Shown piece after piece: positions 1 to 8,032 of a DNA stretch of 64,000 nucleotides. A program made the translations under genes and the position numbers. Position 1 is the first letter of the stretch, and each line of letters begins with the position of its first letter. The notes under the pieces are model-generated. The model had not been told where the DNA came from, did no database searches, and saw only the letters and a program-made list of their open reading frames with translations. The stretch comes from Gp1-AA145 sp963757135 (GTDB lineage Bacteria > Acidobacteriota > Terriglobia > Terriglobales > Acidobacteriaceae): assembly GCA_963757135.1 (NCBI GenBank), contig CAVWQE010000005.1, positions 186,001-250,000 on the forward strand. Reading direction: 5' to 3'.

Positions 1-37
1 CCGGTCTTTTCAGGCGTAGCCTAATTATGGAGGTGCA

Positions 38-1081
38 ATGAGCGACAAAATGAAGGTCGCTGTGCTGTACGACGTGTGGGGCGAGGAGGAAACGCCCGAG
101 TCGGAGAAAGCGGCGGAGTCCGGACGCAAGCGCAAGGTCAAGGAAGACCGGGAAGAAATCTTCGAGGCGCTGACCAAGCTCGAGCACGAACCTTCTTATT
201 ACGTACTCGACGGGCGTCCGCAATCGTTGCATGGGCTGGCCAAATGCGGCGCCGACCTGGTTTTCAATCTGACGGAATCGTACGCTGGCGACGACACCAA
301 GGAGATGAACGTCGCCGCCTACATGGACCTGATCGGACTTCCTTATACGGGCGCCGGTCCGCACGCGCATTTTTTGGCGCAGGACAAGGCTACGGCCAAA
401 AAGATGTTCCATTTCCATGACATTCGCACGCCCTATTTTGCGACGGCTTATCGTGGAAATATTGACCACGCCCACGATGTAAAGTTTCCCTTGATTGTGA
501 AGCCGCAACTGGAAGACGGCTCCATCGGGATTGACGCGGAAGCCGTGGTAAACAGCGTGAAGGAATTGATGGAACGGGTCGAGTATGTGCAGAACGAATT
601 CGATTCGCCCGCATTGATCGAGGAGTACATCGAAGGCCGCGAAATTTATGCTGCAATCCTAGGGAGCTACGAAAAAACCGAAGTGCTTCCATTGGTGGAG
701 CTTGATCTTTCGCAATTGCCGGAAGGCACGCCCAAGATCGCCAGCCGCGACGTAAAGTTCGAGCGCAACACGCAAGCCTACAAGTTGACCAAGTCAAAAG
801 TGGCGGACGATCTGGACGAAGCCACCACGCAAAAGCTCACGGACACAGCGATCGCCGCATACCGCGCGGTCAAGCTTCGCGACTATGGACGCATTGATAT
901 GCGGCTTACGCCGGAGGGCGAAGTTTACGTAATTGAAGCCAATCCCAACCCCTGGCTTTCAAGCAAGCACGAGTTCAGCATGGCAGCGAAGAAGTCCGGA
1001 CGCTCCTACACGCAACTGATCGAAGACATCGTCGCGTTGGCGATGGATCGCACCAAACGCGAAAAACAATCAGGCGTCTAA
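38..1081 (+). CDS. ATP-grasp ligase, D-alanine-D-alanine ligase-like
   Basis: The 347-residue product has the layout of an ATP-grasp carboxylate-amine ligase. It has an N-terminal Rossmann-like strand (MKVAVLYDVWG), the ATP-binding lysine strand and glycine loop at residues 150-166 (FPLIVKPQLEDGSIGID), an acidic EEYIEGREIY segment, and the metal-binding end near residue 305 (EANPNP). A GGAGG ribosome site ends 4 nt before the ATG. A charged insertion at about residues 18-40 is unlike housekeeping Ddl, so I infer a paralogue joining another amino acid or peptide substrate. No signal peptide is seen, so it should be cytosolic. It converges with the diguanylate cyclase gene and overlaps it by 4 nt. 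The substrate cannot be read from the sequence. Confidence 0.8.
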   Translation: MSDKMKVAVLYDVWGEEETPESEKAAESGRKRKVKEDREEIFEALTKLEHEPSYYVLDGRPQSLHGLAKCGADLVFNLTESYAGDDTKEMNVAAYMDLIGLPYTGAGPHAHFLAQDKATAKKMFHFHDIRTPYFATAYRGNIDHAHDVKFPLIVKPQLEDGSIGIDAEAVVNSVKELMERVEYVQNEFDSPALIEEYIEGREIYAAILGSYEKTEVLPLVELDLSQLPEGTPKIASRDVKFERNTQAYKLTKSKVADDLDEATTQKLTDTAIAAYRAVKLRDYGRIDMRLTPEGEVYVIEANPNPWLSSKHEFSMAAKKSGRSYTQLIEDIVALAMDRTKREKQSGV

Positions 1082-2592
1082 GAGGGCACAGTTTTTTTGG
1101 ATTTGACGGGCCGCTTGATCTTTCGCTGCACTGCGGCTATCTCAAGCCGGTTCCTCCCGCCCTGCTTCGCGCGATAAAGAGCTCTGTCCGCATGCTCGAT
1201 AACCTCATCGGCGGCTGCTCTGGGATGTGATTCGGCCAATCCGATGCTCACCGTAACCGATAGTAGTCCCGATGTCGAAACAGGCGCATTTTTGGTTTTA
1301 CGCGCGGCGGGTGCTCGCCGATCGGCTTCGCGCGGCGCTTTCCGGCGGTCATCTACTTTGCGAACGCGAAAAGCCGCGCCTTCAATGTTCAGTCGCAAGA
1401 GCTCAAGATGATCGGCGGTGGGTTGTGCCGTCCGTCCTGGAAAAAGAATGGTGAATTCCTCGCCGCCTACCCGGAAGGTTTCGCCACCGCCACTCACCCG
1501 CGCCAGTCTCGAGGCCACAAGTCGCAGCACCTGATCTCCGGTGTCGTGACCGTATGTGTCATTGATACGTTTGAAGTGATCGATGTCCACCACAGCAACC
1601 GCAAATGGATGCTTCAAGCGTACCAAAGCGTCATTGAAGGCGCGTCGGGAATTCAAACCGGTGAGTTCGTCCTGATATGCGAGCGAGTAGGAATTCTCGA
1701 TGATGCAACTGGCGAGGATGAACCCGGCAACTCCGAAGTATGCGGTGCCGGTTCGGCCGGCGGCGCCATACTCCAGTCCGAAGCCAGCCGCGAGCAGCGA
1801 CCAGAGCATGCCGTTATCGATCGGCTTATGCAGTTCTATCAACCGGTAGAGCAGCAGGCCGATGGCAACAATGAACGCAAGCAGTGAAGGTTGGGTGAGG
1901 TGCAGGGAGTAGTTGTGGATGAGCGAAAAATGCAGGAACCCTGGCGCGGGCTGGTCAGGCCGGCCCAGTACCGCGACGATCACCGATTCGATGAACAACA
2001 GGAGAAGAAACCAGACGAGGGTGCGGCCTTCGTGGCCCCGTTCTGGAAAGAAGGTAAGAAGAATGAAATCCAGCGGCACGAACAAGGCGACGGACTCGAA
2101 GGCGATGCGAGACACGCCGGGGCCGGCGAATTGTCCTTGCGCGTAGGAGACGATGGCGTGATGTGACATGAGCAGCACGATCGCGCAAAACAAAATTCGA
2201 GTTGAATGAAAACGCCAGGCGAGCAAGACCGCAGCCACGAAAACGGCGTAATAGAAGAAGCTGATGCCAACGGGCGGAAAAGGAATTAAGCCGGGCTTGA
2301 GCAGCAGAACTGCGCCCAGCATGAGGACTCCGCCGGGCAGCAAAATGGATTTGAGTGCTCTCCTGGTCCAGAACTCCATGAACTGCGCCTGATGTCCATT
2401 ATGCGCTGCCATTTTCGATTTGTGTGCGTGCCTTCTTAACCCTTCGGGCAACCTTCGCAGTTGTACCATTTCCGAACTGCTGAGCCCTTCGTTTGCGCAG
2501 AATATCTTGTGCCCACCCCTCCAGCCATTAAGAATAAGTTCATCTTGATTAGTCAATTGCGCCTTGGTTACGCTCAGCTTCACGAAAACCAT
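1078..2592 (-). CDS. membrane diguanylate cyclase (GGDEF domain)
   Basis: This 504-residue protein has about seven hydrophobic segments (residues 80-290) followed by a GGDEF domain, so it should make cyclic di-GMP at the inner membrane. The catalytic motif is GGEEF at residues 376-380, and the upstream DIDHFKRINDTYGHDTGD segment is typical of active cyclases. The RxxD inhibitory site that usually precedes GGEEF is not visible (RVSG instead), so product inhibition may be absent. A charged insert of about 30 residues (RKVDDRRKAPREADRR onward) interrupts the domain after GGEEF. The first 60-70 residues look non-conserved and have no ribosome site, so the true start may be 2412 or 2379. It is divergent from the regulator at 2615, with only 22 nt between annotated starts, which also favours a later start. 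Confidence 0.87.
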   Translation of the reverse strand: MVFVKLSVTKAQLTNQDELILNGWRGGHKIFCANEGLSSSEMVQLRRLPEGLRRHAHKSKMAAHNGHQAQFMEFWTRRALKSILLPGGVLMLGAVLLLKPGLIPFPPVGISFFYYAVFVAAVLLAWRFHSTRILFCAIVLLMSHHAIVSYAQGQFAGPGVSRIAFESVALFVPLDFILLTFFPERGHEGRTLVWFLLLLFIESVIVAVLGRPDQPAPGFLHFSLIHNYSLHLTQPSLLAFIVAIGLLLYRLIELHKPIDNGMLWSLLAAGFGLEYGAAGRTGTAYFGVAGFILASCIIENSYSLAYQDELTGLNSRRAFNDALVRLKHPFAVAVVDIDHFKRINDTYGHDTGDQVLRLVASRLARVSGGGETFRVGGEEFTILFPGRTAQPTADHLELLRLNIEGAAFRVRKVDDRRKAPREADRRAPAARKTKNAPVSTSGLLSVTVSIGLAESHPRAAADEVIEHADRALYRAKQGGRNRLEIAAVQRKIKRPVKSKKTVPS

Positions 2593-2614
2593 TTCGTTCG
2601 ATTAAAGGATTCCC

Positions 2615-3298
2615 ATGCGCGTTCTGATTGCAGAAGAAGATCCGGCCCTGGCCAGCTTTGTCAGAAAAGGGCTGGAAGCGGAACACTACGCCGTTGATGT
2701 CAGCCAGGACGGCGAGCAGGTGCGCGTCCTTGCCACGGAGCTGGCTTATGACCTGTTGATCCTCGATCTGAACCTGGGGCGGGTTGATGGAGTCACCATC
2801 CTGCGACATTTGCGCACGAGAAAGCCGAGCATGCCGATTCTGGTGCTGACCAGCCGCAATCGCGTCGAAGACCGGGTGGAGTGTCTCGACCTCGGCGCCG
2901 ACGACTTTTTGAGCATGCCATTTTCCTTTTCGGAGCTGTCGGCGAGAATTCGGGCACTCCTGCGGCGAAGCCATCTGCCGGTGGCTTCGGTGCTCAACGT
3001 CATTGATCTGAAACTCGACCGGGTAGAGCGGCGGGTGGAGCGCGGGGGCAAGAGGATCGAGTTGACTTCAAAGGAATTCGGCTTGCTCGAATACCTTATG
3101 CTCAATGCCGGGCGCAGAGTTACGCGGGCCATGATTGTCGAGCACGTGTGGAATTTATCGTTTGATACGTGTACGAATGTGGTGGACGTGTATGTCAACT
3201 ATCTTCGCCGGAAGATTGACGACGGGTTCGGGCGTCCCCTGATTCACACCGTGCGCGGAGTGGGGTACGAGTTGGGATCGAGGAGCGAGGCAGCGTGA
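2615..3298 (+). CDS. OmpR/PhoB-family response regulator with altered receiver
   Basis: The 227-residue protein is a receiver (residues 1-115) joined to a winged-helix DNA-binding domain (residues 130-222, ending VRGVGYELG). The acidic pocket (EED, 7-9) and phospho-acceptor Asp51 (LLILDLNLG) are present. The conserved receiver lysine, normally in a KPF motif, is methionine here (MPF at 101-103). That lysine normally contacts the phosphoryl group, so signalling may be weakened or phosphorylation-independent. The start follows AAGGA. No histidine kinase follows, as it usually does for this family; only a doubtful 83-residue ORF overlaps its stop. The cognate kinase is therefore elsewhere or absent. 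Confidence 0.9.
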   Translation: MRVLIAEEDPALASFVRKGLEAEHYAVDVSQDGEQVRVLATELAYDLLILDLNLGRVDGVTILRHLRTRKPSMPILVLTSRNRVEDRVECLDLGADDFLSMPFSFSELSARIRALLRRSHLPVASVLNVIDLKLDRVERRVERGGKRIELTSKEFGLLEYLMLNAGRRVTRAMIVEHVWNLSFDTCTNVVDVYVNYLRRKIDDGFGRPLIHTVRGVGYELGSRSEAA

Positions 3299-3546
3299 AA
3301 CCCAGCAATCATAAGTTCGATGTTCCCACTGTTAGACGTGACCGAACCCCTGAGCACAAAGCCCTTTGGGGACTGTGGTTGATATTGACCACGTCGTTTT
3401 TGATGTCGTATCGGGTTTTGGGGTGTTCGGATTATTCGACTGTAAGGCTCCGAAACGCGAGTAACGACGTTCGCAGTGGCTGTGGAAGAGGGACAAAAAA
3501 ATCCCGGCTTTTGCCGGGATTCCTAAATACGACTGATAACTCTTAA
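3295..3546 (+). CDS. doubtful small ORF behind the response regulator
   Basis: An 83-residue reading frame starts with GTG overlapping the regulator stop by 4 nt, as coupled genes do. It has one hydrophobic stretch (LWGLWLILTTSFLMSYRVLG). Its last 15 codons run across a perfect hairpin that serves as terminator for the opposite gene, and nothing in it resembles a kinase or any family I know. It could be a short coupled membrane peptide, the remnant of a lost sensor gene, or chance. Confidence 0.25.
   Translation: MKPSNHKFDVPTVRRDRTPEHKALWGLWLILTTSFLMSYRVLGCSDYSTVRLRNASNDVRSGCGRGTKKSRLLPGFLNTTDNS
3500..3521 (-). terminator. Rho-independent terminator of the exported-protein gene at 3548
   Basis: A perfect 9-bp stem AATCCCGGC/GCCGGGATT closes a 4-nt loop. 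On the minus strand it is followed by a run of T residues (the A-run at 3495-3500). It lies 27 nt after the stop of the leftward gene at 3548. There is no T-run in the plus direction. Confidence 0.85.
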
Positions 3547-3547
3547 C

Positions 3548-4015
3548 TTACTCCTTCGGCGGTGGCTGTGCATCCCTCGAACCGCCGCCTGGGCAGTTAC
3601 CCGTTCCTCGACTCATGGCTTGAACATCGATCGAGGCCTTACCTGGGTTACCGGTGTCCTTTACATCACCCTGGACCTCTACCGATTCTCCCACATGTGA
3701 CGCCAGATTCGACGTATTGGCGTTGGGAGGCATATTCAGTTTGTAGGCGGTGCCGGTTTTATCCGTGAGCGTGTAGTTCGGATCGCTGCCACCCAGGCAC
3801 CCCTCGGTGACCGGCGCGTTCGATGCCCGGCCCTGGGAGCCGGCCTGGCCAGCGCCGCCGGGCGTCGATGGTTGCGTTTGGGTTTCGCCCGGCGTCTGCG
3901 AACTCGGGGAAGTGGTCTGCCCACTGTTCCGCTCCGGGGCACCGCCGGGCTGTTGTGCCGCCGCCCAGGCCAGCATCGCCAGCATGAACAGAGCCACTAC
4001 CAATATGTTTCGCAT
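3548..4015 (-). CDS. small exported protein (possibly DUF5818-like)
   Basis: The reading frame is open from 4078, but the real start is the ATG at 4015. It is preceded by AGGGG and opens a clear signal peptide (MRNILVVALFMLAMLAWAAAQ). The mature 135 residues hold a Pro/Gly/Ser/Gln-rich linker and a small C-terminal domain starting TEGCLGGSDPNYTLTDKTG, with two further cysteine/glycine clusters. This domain resembles small beta-rich proteins common in Acidobacteriota that I associate with DUF5818; the function is unknown. A slightly degenerate las-type box with a TACTTT -10 element lies just upstream (4063-4078), and a strong terminator follows. Confidence 0.8.
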   Translation of the reverse strand: MRNILVVALFMLAMLAWAAAQQPGGAPERNSGQTTSPSSQTPGETQTQPSTPGGAGQAGSQGRASNAPVTEGCLGGSDPNYTLTDKTGTAYKLNMPPNANTSNLASHVGESVEVQGDVKDTGNPGKASIDVQAMSRGTGNCPGGGSRDAQPPPKE

Positions 4016-4062
4016 AGTTCTACCCCTTTGCCCAAAGTAGTTCGCACTTGTGCAAGCTGAAC

Positions 4063-4078
4063 CTGTCAAAAGTTGCAT
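4063..4078 (-). promoter_or_regulatory. degenerate las/lux-type dyad with -10 element
   Basis: CTGTCAAAAGTTGCAT fits the local box except for its last base. Read leftward, a TACTTT hexamer begins exactly 24 nt beyond it (4039-4034), and the start codon at 4015 follows 12 nt after the expected transcription start. The spacing match makes this copy credible despite the mismatch. Confidence 0.6.
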
Positions 4079-4099
4079 ATATCGTCGCGCCGATACTAG

Positions 4100-4585
4100 C
4101 TACTTCTGGACCATGGGAACACTTGCCGCCAATTGAAGATTTAACAGCAGATCAATGCGGTCTTCTACCTGGACAAAGCGAGCAGCTGTCTGCGGCGACA
4201 TCGCGTGGCTGATCTTTGTGAAGTACTGTTCCCGCAGGTCTACCCGAGCCTTCTGTAGGTCGAAGTTACGACGAGCTAAGGATTGAACCTTCTCGCGAGT
4301 CAGGTTGTCGTAACTGTCTGCATATTCCTTGAGCAGGTCGACTTTTTGATCGTTCAGTTTCGTCAGGCCGGAGTCGTATTCCCGGTAGATAGGCCAGAAG
4401 GTCTTCGCTTCCTCGGCCGACAGATGCATTTCGTCAGTGACCAGCTGCATTTTGTCGGCACGGATGTTGGCGCGCAGAACTTCAATGTCGGAATCGATAC
4501 TCGTGTCTTGTGCAGCAACCATTTTGGAAAACGAGACGCAAGCCACGATAACTGCTGCAAGCCCCACAATCCGAGCGCATGTCAT
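4100..4585 (-). CDS. exported helical protein (Spy/CpxP-like length and layout)
   Basis: The 161-residue product has a signal peptide (about 1-25, ending MVAAQ) and an almost wholly helical, charged mature part. It contains LSAEEAKTFWPIYREYDSGL, a motif I know from uncharacterised periplasmic proteins of Bacteroidetes and Acidobacteriota. It resembles Spy/CpxP-type chaperone-like proteins in size and helicity, but the LTxxQ motif is not clear. A second ATG at 4580 is possible. A 16-nt partial dyad lies at 4612-4627, but no -10 element follows at the usual distance. Confidence 0.75.
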   Translation of the reverse strand: MTCARIVGLAAVIVACVSFSKMVAAQDTSIDSDIEVLRANIRADKMQLVTDEMHLSAEEAKTFWPIYREYDSGLTKLNDQKVDLLKEYADSYDNLTREKVQSLARRNFDLQKARVDLREQYFTKISHAMSPQTAARFVQVEDRIDLLLNLQLAASVPMVQK

Positions 4586-4957
4586 TGGATTGCTCCTGGT
4601 TGGGAATTAGACTGTCATGACTTGCTGGCTTTCAGCTGCTGAATGACCGCCAGCGACAAGGGGAATTCCACAACCGCTATTTTTGCGGATCGTGCCACGA
4701 ACCCGCATCTGTCAAAACTGACGGGGCACGGATGCAGGTAAACCATGAGTGCCCACAATGAGCAGCTTGCACAAAACTGTCCAGAACATTTGCTGGTCGA
4801 AATCGTCCTCCACTAGTCGTACTAACAGTGGGAAAACCAAGTGCAACGCGATATGGCATCAGTAGATGGTTCAGACTTTTGCGCCGGCAATTGCCAGGAT
4901 CGGCTAAAGCATTGAGTCACGGCCAACGGCCTTTATCAACACTAAGGATAAATCGCT
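4586..4957. other. intergenic stretch between divergent genes
   Basis: No gene is supported here. It holds two partial dyads, CTGTCATGACTTGCTG (4612-4627) and CTGTCAAAACTGACGG (4709-4724). Each breaks the right half-site, and neither has a TAnnnT hexamer at the usual 24-nt distance. Confidence 0.5.
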
Positions 4958-5644
4958 ATGGGCAACGGCTACTTGCTCTTGTTCCCGACTGTGCTGATGT
5001 GCGGAGCCATATCGGCTCAGGTGCAGCCACAGAACAAAACTATGATGGTGAATGGTAAATCCGGCGAGGCGACGGTTGTGCAGTTCAACAGCCGAACATA
5101 CGTCGATCTCGAAAGCCTGGTGCGAATCGCGAATGGGTCGTTGGCTTTTCAGGGAAATGAAATCAGGCTAACACTTCCGGGTACTGAAACGATTACGCCG
5201 GCTGCGACCCACGAACCGGTGCAGCCAGCGAACCAAGCCGGCCTGACGCAGAACTTCATGATCGCAGGAATTGAAACCATCGCGGCAATGCGGGAGTGGA
5301 CAAGCACGATGGCAAACGCCATCCAGCATGGATATGAGGTGACAGACAGTTGGGTGGCGGACTACCGGGCGAAGGCAGCAAATAGTCTGAGGCAGACAGG
5401 GGCGTCTGCCTCCACCGATGCCGATCGTAATGCTCTGCAGTTACTTACCAATGAGTTCCAGAGTGTCGACTCGTGGAGTAATGAGCTGCTTGAGGCAAAG
5501 AAGAACATGGACACAGCAAAATACGCCACCTCCAGTAACGCGCTTCGAAATGAACCGCTTTCTCAAAAAATCATAAACTGCGGCCACTTTCTTGGAACGA
5601 TGTTAGGCAGCGCGGAATTTAAAGATGATCCATCGTGTCACTGA
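4958..5644 (+). CDS. exported protein with copper-amine-oxidase-N-like segment
   Basis: The 228-residue product opens with a short signal peptide (to about residue 20, ISAQ). It is followed by a beta-rich segment, MMVNGKSGEATVVQFNSRTY then VDLESLVRIANGSLAFQGNE, which resembles the stalk domain found at the N terminus of copper amine oxidases and many secreted proteins. The rest is helical, with two Cys residues near the C terminus (INCGHF and DPSCH) that could form a disulfide. The ribosome site is weak (AAGGATAAATCGCT). The function is unknown. Confidence 0.65.
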   Translation: MGNGYLLLFPTVLMCGAISAQVQPQNKTMMVNGKSGEATVVQFNSRTYVDLESLVRIANGSLAFQGNEIRLTLPGTETITPAATHEPVQPANQAGLTQNFMIAGIETIAAMREWTSTMANAIQHGYEVTDSWVADYRAKAANSLRQTGASASTDADRNALQLLTNEFQSVDSWSNELLEAKKNMDTAKYATSSNALRNEPLSQKIINCGHFLGTMLGSAEFKDDPSCH

Positions 5645-5704
5645 GCATCGCCATCGTGCACGAGTTCAGCCACTTCCGCTGCCAACGTACGGCAGCGCGG
5701 ACAC

Positions 5705-5720
5705 CTGTCATCTCTGCTAG
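5705..5720 (+). promoter_or_regulatory. las/lux-type dyad with -10 element (glucosidase gene)
   Basis: CTGTCATCTCTGCTAG. A TACGGT hexamer begins 24 nt beyond the dyad (5744) and is followed by TAAAG. The box and its spacing are the same as at 9235. The next start codon is at 5852. Confidence 0.7.
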
Positions 5721-5851
5721 TACCCGTAAGCCAACTCAATTTGTACGGTTAAAGAAACTGGCGAGTGAGCCCGCCCTGCAATTGGTGTCCATCACTTGTT
5801 TCACTTACAACCTCCGCTCTGCAGCACATGGAGTAGAAAAGGATTTGATCT

Positions 5852-7954
5852 ATGACCGACAACACCATCAGCATTCTCGACGGTTCAACTTTCTTAGTTA
5901 CAAGCCCCAACGGCGATATAGACGCAATGCCCGACCAGGCGCAAGGATTGTTCTACAAAGACATGCGCCACTTGTCGAAGTGGAAGCTGAGAATGGATGA
6001 CAAACCCCTGGATGTTCTGTCAGCAGATGTCACGGAATATTACTACTCCCAGCACTTTTGTGTTCCGGCAACAGGCACGATCTACAAGAACCCTACGATT
6101 TCTGTTGTCCGTCGCCGGCTGGTCGGAGATGGCTTTGTGGAAGAGTTGACCGTGCTCAATCACGGTACCGAAGCACAGGAAATCGAGTTGCGTTTGGAAA
6201 TCGGCTGTGATTTCGCCGATCTTTTTGAAGTCAAAGATGCCCTGGAAAAGAAAGGCGAATTCTATTTCAGGCTGCGAGAACGCCGGTTGGTTCTTGGCTA
6301 CAAACGCGACTCTTTTGTCCGCGAAACGCTGTTCAGTTCCAGCACGCCCATAACGGAAGGAACTAAGGACGGCGTGGTCTTCCGTATGACGGTCCAACCG
6401 AAATCGGCGTGGAACACCAAACTTGAGGTGACGCCCGTGACCGGGGAAACAGTACACAAGCCCAAGTTCGCGACCAAAGCCGGAAGTGTAATGCGGCACG
6501 ACCTGAAAGAGTGGCTGGAAGTGGCGCCGACGGTGACGTGCCATCCTGAAGCCGTTCGCCTCTACACGCGAAGTCTGCTGGACATAGCGGCGCTTCGTTT
6601 TCGTCCTGACAACATGCCCGAACGCTCTCTGCCTGCGGCCGGTCTGCCCTGGTTCATGGCTTTGTTCGGCCGGGACAGCCTCATAACCAGCTACCAAATG
6701 CTGCCATTTGATCAGGGATTGGCGGCCACTACCCTCCGCGCTCTGGCCGATTCGCAGGGAACAAAGGAAGTAGAACTCACTGAAGAAGAACCGGGACGGA
6801 TACTCCACGAGCTGCGTTTTGGCGAGCTCACTCATTTTCACGAACGGCCTCAGGCACCTTACTACGGGGCCAGTGACACTACGCCACTGTTTCTCGTGCT
6901 GTTGGATGAATATGAACGCTGGACTGGCGATACGGAACTGGTGCGGGCGCTTGAGCCCAACGCCCGTGCCGCGCTGAACTGGATTGATAATTACGGCGAC
7001 CGCGACGCTGATGGTTTCATCGAGTACCAGCGCAGAACTACCCTCGGCCTCGACAACCAGTGCTGGAAAGACTCCTGGAACTCCATTTTGTTTCACGACG
7101 GCAGTCTGGCTCGGACGCCTCGCGCAACTTGTGAAATTCAGGGGTACGCCTACGACGCCAAGGTGCGCTGTGCTCGCCTGGCCCGCGAGGTGTGGGGGGA
7201 TCCTGAATTGGCCGCCACACTAGAAAAGCAAGCAGCCGAGTTGAAGCGTCGCTTTAACCAGGATTTCTGGATTTCCGATCGCCAATTTTTCGCTCTTGCC
7301 CTTGATGGCTACAAGGAAAAAGTGGACAGCTTGTGCTCCAACATCGGCCACCTGCTGTGGAGCGGCATCGTGGATGAAGACAAGGCAGTCGCGCTAAGGG
7401 ACCATCTTATGGGCCCCCAGATGTTTTCCGGCTGGGGCATTCGCACCATGGCCGAGGGTGAAGGCGGGTACAACCCGATCGAATACCACAATGGAACCGT
7501 CTGGCCCCATGACTGCAGCATTATCGCCGCAGGGCTCGCGCGATACGGATTCCGGAAGGAGGCTGCGGATGTCATTGCTGGAATATTCGAATCCAGTTTG
7601 GCATTCGGCTATCGCCTGCCGGAAGTCTTTGCCGGATACGAGCGCACCAAAACTCGTTTCCCCGTGCAGTATCCCACGTCTTGCCTCCCGCAGGCCTGGG
7701 CCGCGGGAGCGCCGATGCTTGGAATTCGTACCTTACTAGGATTGGAACCAAAAGGCGATGTTCTTACTTCCGTGTCAGAACCCGTGCTTCCTTATTGGAT
7801 GGGAACTCTATCTGTCGAGGGGATTCAGGGCCGATGGGGAAAGGCGAATGTGGTAGCCAAAGGCGATGACGCGGCGAGGCTGACGGAGAAGCAGATTTAT
7901 CAAACGGTTCTGTCGCGACGTAGTGAACTAGAGGAGGAAGAGCTTGCCGCATAA
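5852..7954 (+). CDS. amylo-alpha-1,6-glucosidase / glycogen-debranching-type glycoside hydrolase
   Basis: The 700-residue protein has an N-terminal beta domain (about 1-230, starting ILDGSTFLVTSPNGDID) of the type found before bacterial amylo-alpha-1,6-glucosidases. An (alpha/alpha)6-barrel catalytic region follows. Recognisable barrel segments are PERSLPAAGLPWFMALFGRD, DRDADGFIEYQR, NQCWKDSWNSI and EYHNGTVWPHDCSI. The family removes alpha-1,6 branches or acts on related storage and compatible-solute glucosides. There is no signal peptide, so it should act in the cytosol. The start follows GAAAAGG. An upstream dyad with a -10 element suggests it belongs to the common regulon of this window. 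Confidence 0.88.
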   Translation: MTDNTISILDGSTFLVTSPNGDIDAMPDQAQGLFYKDMRHLSKWKLRMDDKPLDVLSADVTEYYYSQHFCVPATGTIYKNPTISVVRRRLVGDGFVEELTVLNHGTEAQEIELRLEIGCDFADLFEVKDALEKKGEFYFRLRERRLVLGYKRDSFVRETLFSSSTPITEGTKDGVVFRMTVQPKSAWNTKLEVTPVTGETVHKPKFATKAGSVMRHDLKEWLEVAPTVTCHPEAVRLYTRSLLDIAALRFRPDNMPERSLPAAGLPWFMALFGRDSLITSYQMLPFDQGLAATTLRALADSQGTKEVELTEEEPGRILHELRFGELTHFHERPQAPYYGASDTTPLFLVLLDEYERWTGDTELVRALEPNARAALNWIDNYGDRDADGFIEYQRRTTLGLDNQCWKDSWNSILFHDGSLARTPRATCEIQGYAYDAKVRCARLAREVWGDPELAATLEKQAAELKRRFNQDFWISDRQFFALALDGYKEKVDSLCSNIGHLLWSGIVDEDKAVALRDHLMGPQMFSGWGIRTMAEGEGGYNPIEYHNGTVWPHDCSIIAAGLARYGFRKEAADVIAGIFESSLAFGYRLPEVFAGYERTKTRFPVQYPTSCLPQAWAAGAPMLGIRTLLGLEPKGDVLTSVSEPVLPYWMGTLSVEGIQGRWGKANVVAKGDDAARLTEKQIYQTVLSRRSELEEEELAA

Positions 7955-8032
7955 AACATTCTCGCAACACTTGTTCTGCGAATCAATCCGGCGCGTTCGT
8001 AATTCTCGTCAAAAAAAGCTGCGGCTGTGCGC

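Noticed and set aside
4612..4724. Partial dyads at 4612 and 4709
   Set aside because: Right half-sites are broken and neither has a -10 element at 23-26 nt.
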